7,734 bases of DNA from Eubacteriales bacterium (GTDB taxonomy: Bacteria > Bacillota > Clostridia > Christensenellales > SZUA-584), in assembly GCA_028711205.1 (NCBI GenBank), contig JAQTSP010000121.1:1-7734 (forward strand), given 5' to 3'. This document shows positions 6,316 to 7,734 of the stretch, piece after piece. Position numbers and translations under genes: made by a program. The notes under the pieces are model-generated. The model was not told the origin of the DNA. It saw nothing but the letters and a program-made list of their open reading frames with translations, and did no database searches. The stretch's first letter is position 1. Every line of letters begins with the position of its first letter.

Positions 6316-7584
6316 ATGTTTGTAGATAAGGCCAAGATATATATAAAGGCCGGCGACGGCGGCAGCGGCTGCGTTTCGTTCCGCAGGGAAAAGTATGTGA
6401 GCACGGGCGGCCCGGACGGCGGTGACGGCGGCAACGGCGGCAGTGTCGTGTTCGCTGTCGACCCTGGTATGCGCACGCTGATGGATTTTCGCTATCAGCA
6501 CAAGTTTGTCGCGCAGGACGGAGAGCCCGGCAAAAAGAAGAACATGCACGGCAAGACCGGCGGGGATCTCGTGATACATGTGCCGCCGGGTACGGTGATC
6601 AAAGACTTTGAGTCGGGGCGTGTCGCGGCGGATATGCGCGAGGGCCAAAAGACACTGCTCAGCGGCGGCGGCGGCGGAAAGGGCAACGCGCGGTTTGCAA
6701 CATCGACGCGGCAAAAACCGAGTTTTGCAACATCCGGAAGGAAAAGCAGGGGGCGTTTTGTGATACTCGAACTCAAAACGATCGCGGACGTGGGGCTGAT
6801 CGGATTCCCGAGCGTGGGCAAGTCGACGCTGCTTGCGGCGTGCACAAGTGCGCGGCCGAAGATCGCGGAATATCATTTCACGACGCTGAAGCCGAACTTG
6901 GGCGTGGTACAGGTGCACGACCAGAGCTTTGTGATGGCGGATATCCCGGGGCTGATCGAAGGCGCGCACGGGGGCGCGGGGCTCGGGTATGATTTCCTCC
7001 GGCACATCGAGCGGACAAGGCTGCTGATACATGTCGTGGATGCGTCGTGTACAGAGGGGCGCGACGTTATCGGCGATTACCGCGCGATCAGGCAGGAGCT
7101 CAAAAGCTATTCGGATGCGCTGGCAGGGAGGCCGGAGATCGTCGCGGCCAACAAGATGGATATTGAAGGCGCAAAAGAGCATGCGCGGGAGTTGAAGGAT
7201 TATTTTGCGACGAACGGGACAGCGGTGTTTGAGATCAGCGCGGCGACAGGCGAGGGGACACGGCTGCTTATGGAAAAAGCGGCCGAGATGCTTGCAAAAC
7301 TGCCTGTGCCGGCGCCCATCGTGGAGGACGGCGTCATTGAGGAATGGGCGCTTGAGCGCGACGACAAAGGTTTTGATATTTACTATGAGGATGGTGTTTA
7401 TTATGTGGACGGTGCGCTCGTCAAAGAGATACTGGCGAAAACGAACCCGAAAGAACCCGATTCCATGCGCCATTTTCAAAAACTGCTCGTTGATTTTGGC
7501 ATCATTAAAGCGCTGAGAAAAGAGGGCGCGAAAACAGGCGACACCGTCAACCTTGAAGGTCTGGAGTTTGATTTTGTCGATTAG
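6316..7584 (+). CDS. obgE: GTPase Obg, ribosome assembly and stress
   Basis: A protein of 422 residues with the three domains of Gram-positive Obg. The glycine-rich Obg fold spans residues 1-157 (GDGGSGCVSFRREKY, GGDGGNGG, GGGGGKGNARF). The GTPase domain carries G1 GFPSVGKST (163-171), an FTT switch-I threonine pair, G3 DIPG (209-212), G4 NKMD (279-282) and G5 SAATG (308-312). The C-terminal OCT domain lies at about 352-420 (FDIYYEDGVYYVDG to LEGLEFDF). Obg binds the large ribosomal subunit during late assembly and responds to guanine nucleotides. It starts two bases after nth, with GAAGGGA just upstream inside the nth end. In many Bacillota it follows rplU-ysxB-rpmA; here nth takes that place. 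yhbY follows after 45 bases. Confidence 0.97.
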   Translation: MFVDKAKIYIKAGDGGSGCVSFRREKYVSTGGPDGGDGGNGGSVVFAVDPGMRTLMDFRYQHKFVAQDGEPGKKKNMHGKTGGDLVIHVPPGTVIKDFESGRVAADMREGQKTLLSGGGGGKGNARFATSTRQKPSFATSGRKSRGRFVILELKTIADVGLIGFPSVGKSTLLAACTSARPKIAEYHFTTLKPNLGVVQVHDQSFVMADIPGLIEGAHGGAGLGYDFLRHIERTRLLIHVVDASCTEGRDVIGDYRAIRQELKSYSDALAGRPEIVAANKMDIEGAKEHARELKDYFATNGTAVFEISAATGEGTRLLMEKAAEMLAKLPVPAPIVEDGVIEEWALERDDKGFDIYYEDGVYYVDGALVKEILAKTNPKEPDSMRHFQKLLVDFGIIKALRKEGAKTGDTVNLEGLEFDFVD

Positions 7585-7629
7585 GGGAAAAATAGCGGTA
7601 AACAATTTGTATAAAAGGTTGTGAAAGAT

Positions 7630-7734
7630 ATGCTGACCAGTAAACAAAGAGCGAAGCTAAGAGCCATGGCCAACGCGATTGAGCCGATCGTCTATGTGGG
7701 CAAGGCGGGCATTACGGATAATGTCGGCGACATT
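7630..7734 (+). CDS. yhbY: YhbY-type RNA-binding protein, 5' part only
   Basis: The first 35 codons of a CRS1/YhbY-domain protein (YqeI in Bacillus), cut by the window edge. The visible part has the family N-terminus: LTSKQRAKLRAMAN, then IEPIVYVGKAGITDNV, including the conserved V-G-K-x-G-I/V-T stretch. Full-length members are about 95-105 residues and associate with pre-50S ribosomal particles. The ATG at 7630 has only weak ribosome-site candidates (AAAAGG at 7613-7618, GAAAG at 7623-7627). Its position after obgE is the usual Bacillota order, where nadD and rsfS often follow. Confidence 0.93.
   Translation, partial: MLTSKQRAKLRAMANAIEPIVYVGKAGITDNVGDI

Noticed and set aside
7604..7618. 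A possible -10 element before yhbY
   Set aside because: The TATAAA-like stretch has no -35 partner, and the gene is probably read from the nth-obgE transcript.
5926..7647. A 573-codon open frame on the minus strand opposite nth and obgE
   Set aside because: It lies antisense to two unmistakable conserved genes; its His/Arg/Ala-rich translation has no recognisable domain. It is open because stop codons are rare opposite this codon usage.

Overview
The window is a draft contig fragment from a bacterium, most likely a Clostridia-type member of the Bacillota with balanced base composition. Supporting this are strong AGGAGG-like ribosome sites, a RodA with Gram-positive features, a DUF421/DUF4363 membrane pair, a lipoprotein with a DUF3221-like domain, and an Obg GTPase with the C-terminal OCT domain followed by YhbY. 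No RNA gene, insertion sequence, CRISPR array or phage gene was recognised. Most of the window is core housekeeping DNA. The first 13 bases are Illumina adapter sequence, so the genomic sequence begins at base 14.

Layout from left to right. (1) Leftward: the 5' 493 codons of dnaX (clamp-loader tau/gamma subunit), cut by the contig end, with its own promoter and a short hairpin leader. (2) Rightward: a single-gene unit for a small secreted lipoprotein, closed by a clear intrinsic terminator at 2296-2346. (3) Rightward: rodA (SEDS peptidoglycan polymerase, probable TTG start), followed 15 bases later by a TM1586-type nitroreductase-like gene. (4) Leftward: a DUF421 (YetF-like) membrane protein whose stop overlaps the start of a small DUF4363 membrane-anchored protein. 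The DUF4363 gene meets the nitroreductase gene tail to tail, both using one CTAG. (5) Rightward, divergent from DUF421: nth (endonuclease III), obgE two bases later, and the first 35 codons of yhbY running off the right edge.

The genes cover DNA replication (dnaX), base-excision repair (nth), cell-wall elongation (rodA) and ribosome assembly (obgE, yhbY), plus an envelope lipoprotein and two membrane-protein genes of poorly known role. All coding regions are tightly packed; the largest gene-free gaps are about 189, 182 and 113 bases, and each holds promoter-like signals.

No wholly new system is evident. The observation most worth testing is a pair of in-frame A AAA AAG heptamers in the dnaX linker. 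Both alternative frames close soon after them, giving a gamma-sized product, which suggests programmed frameshifting or transcript slippage.
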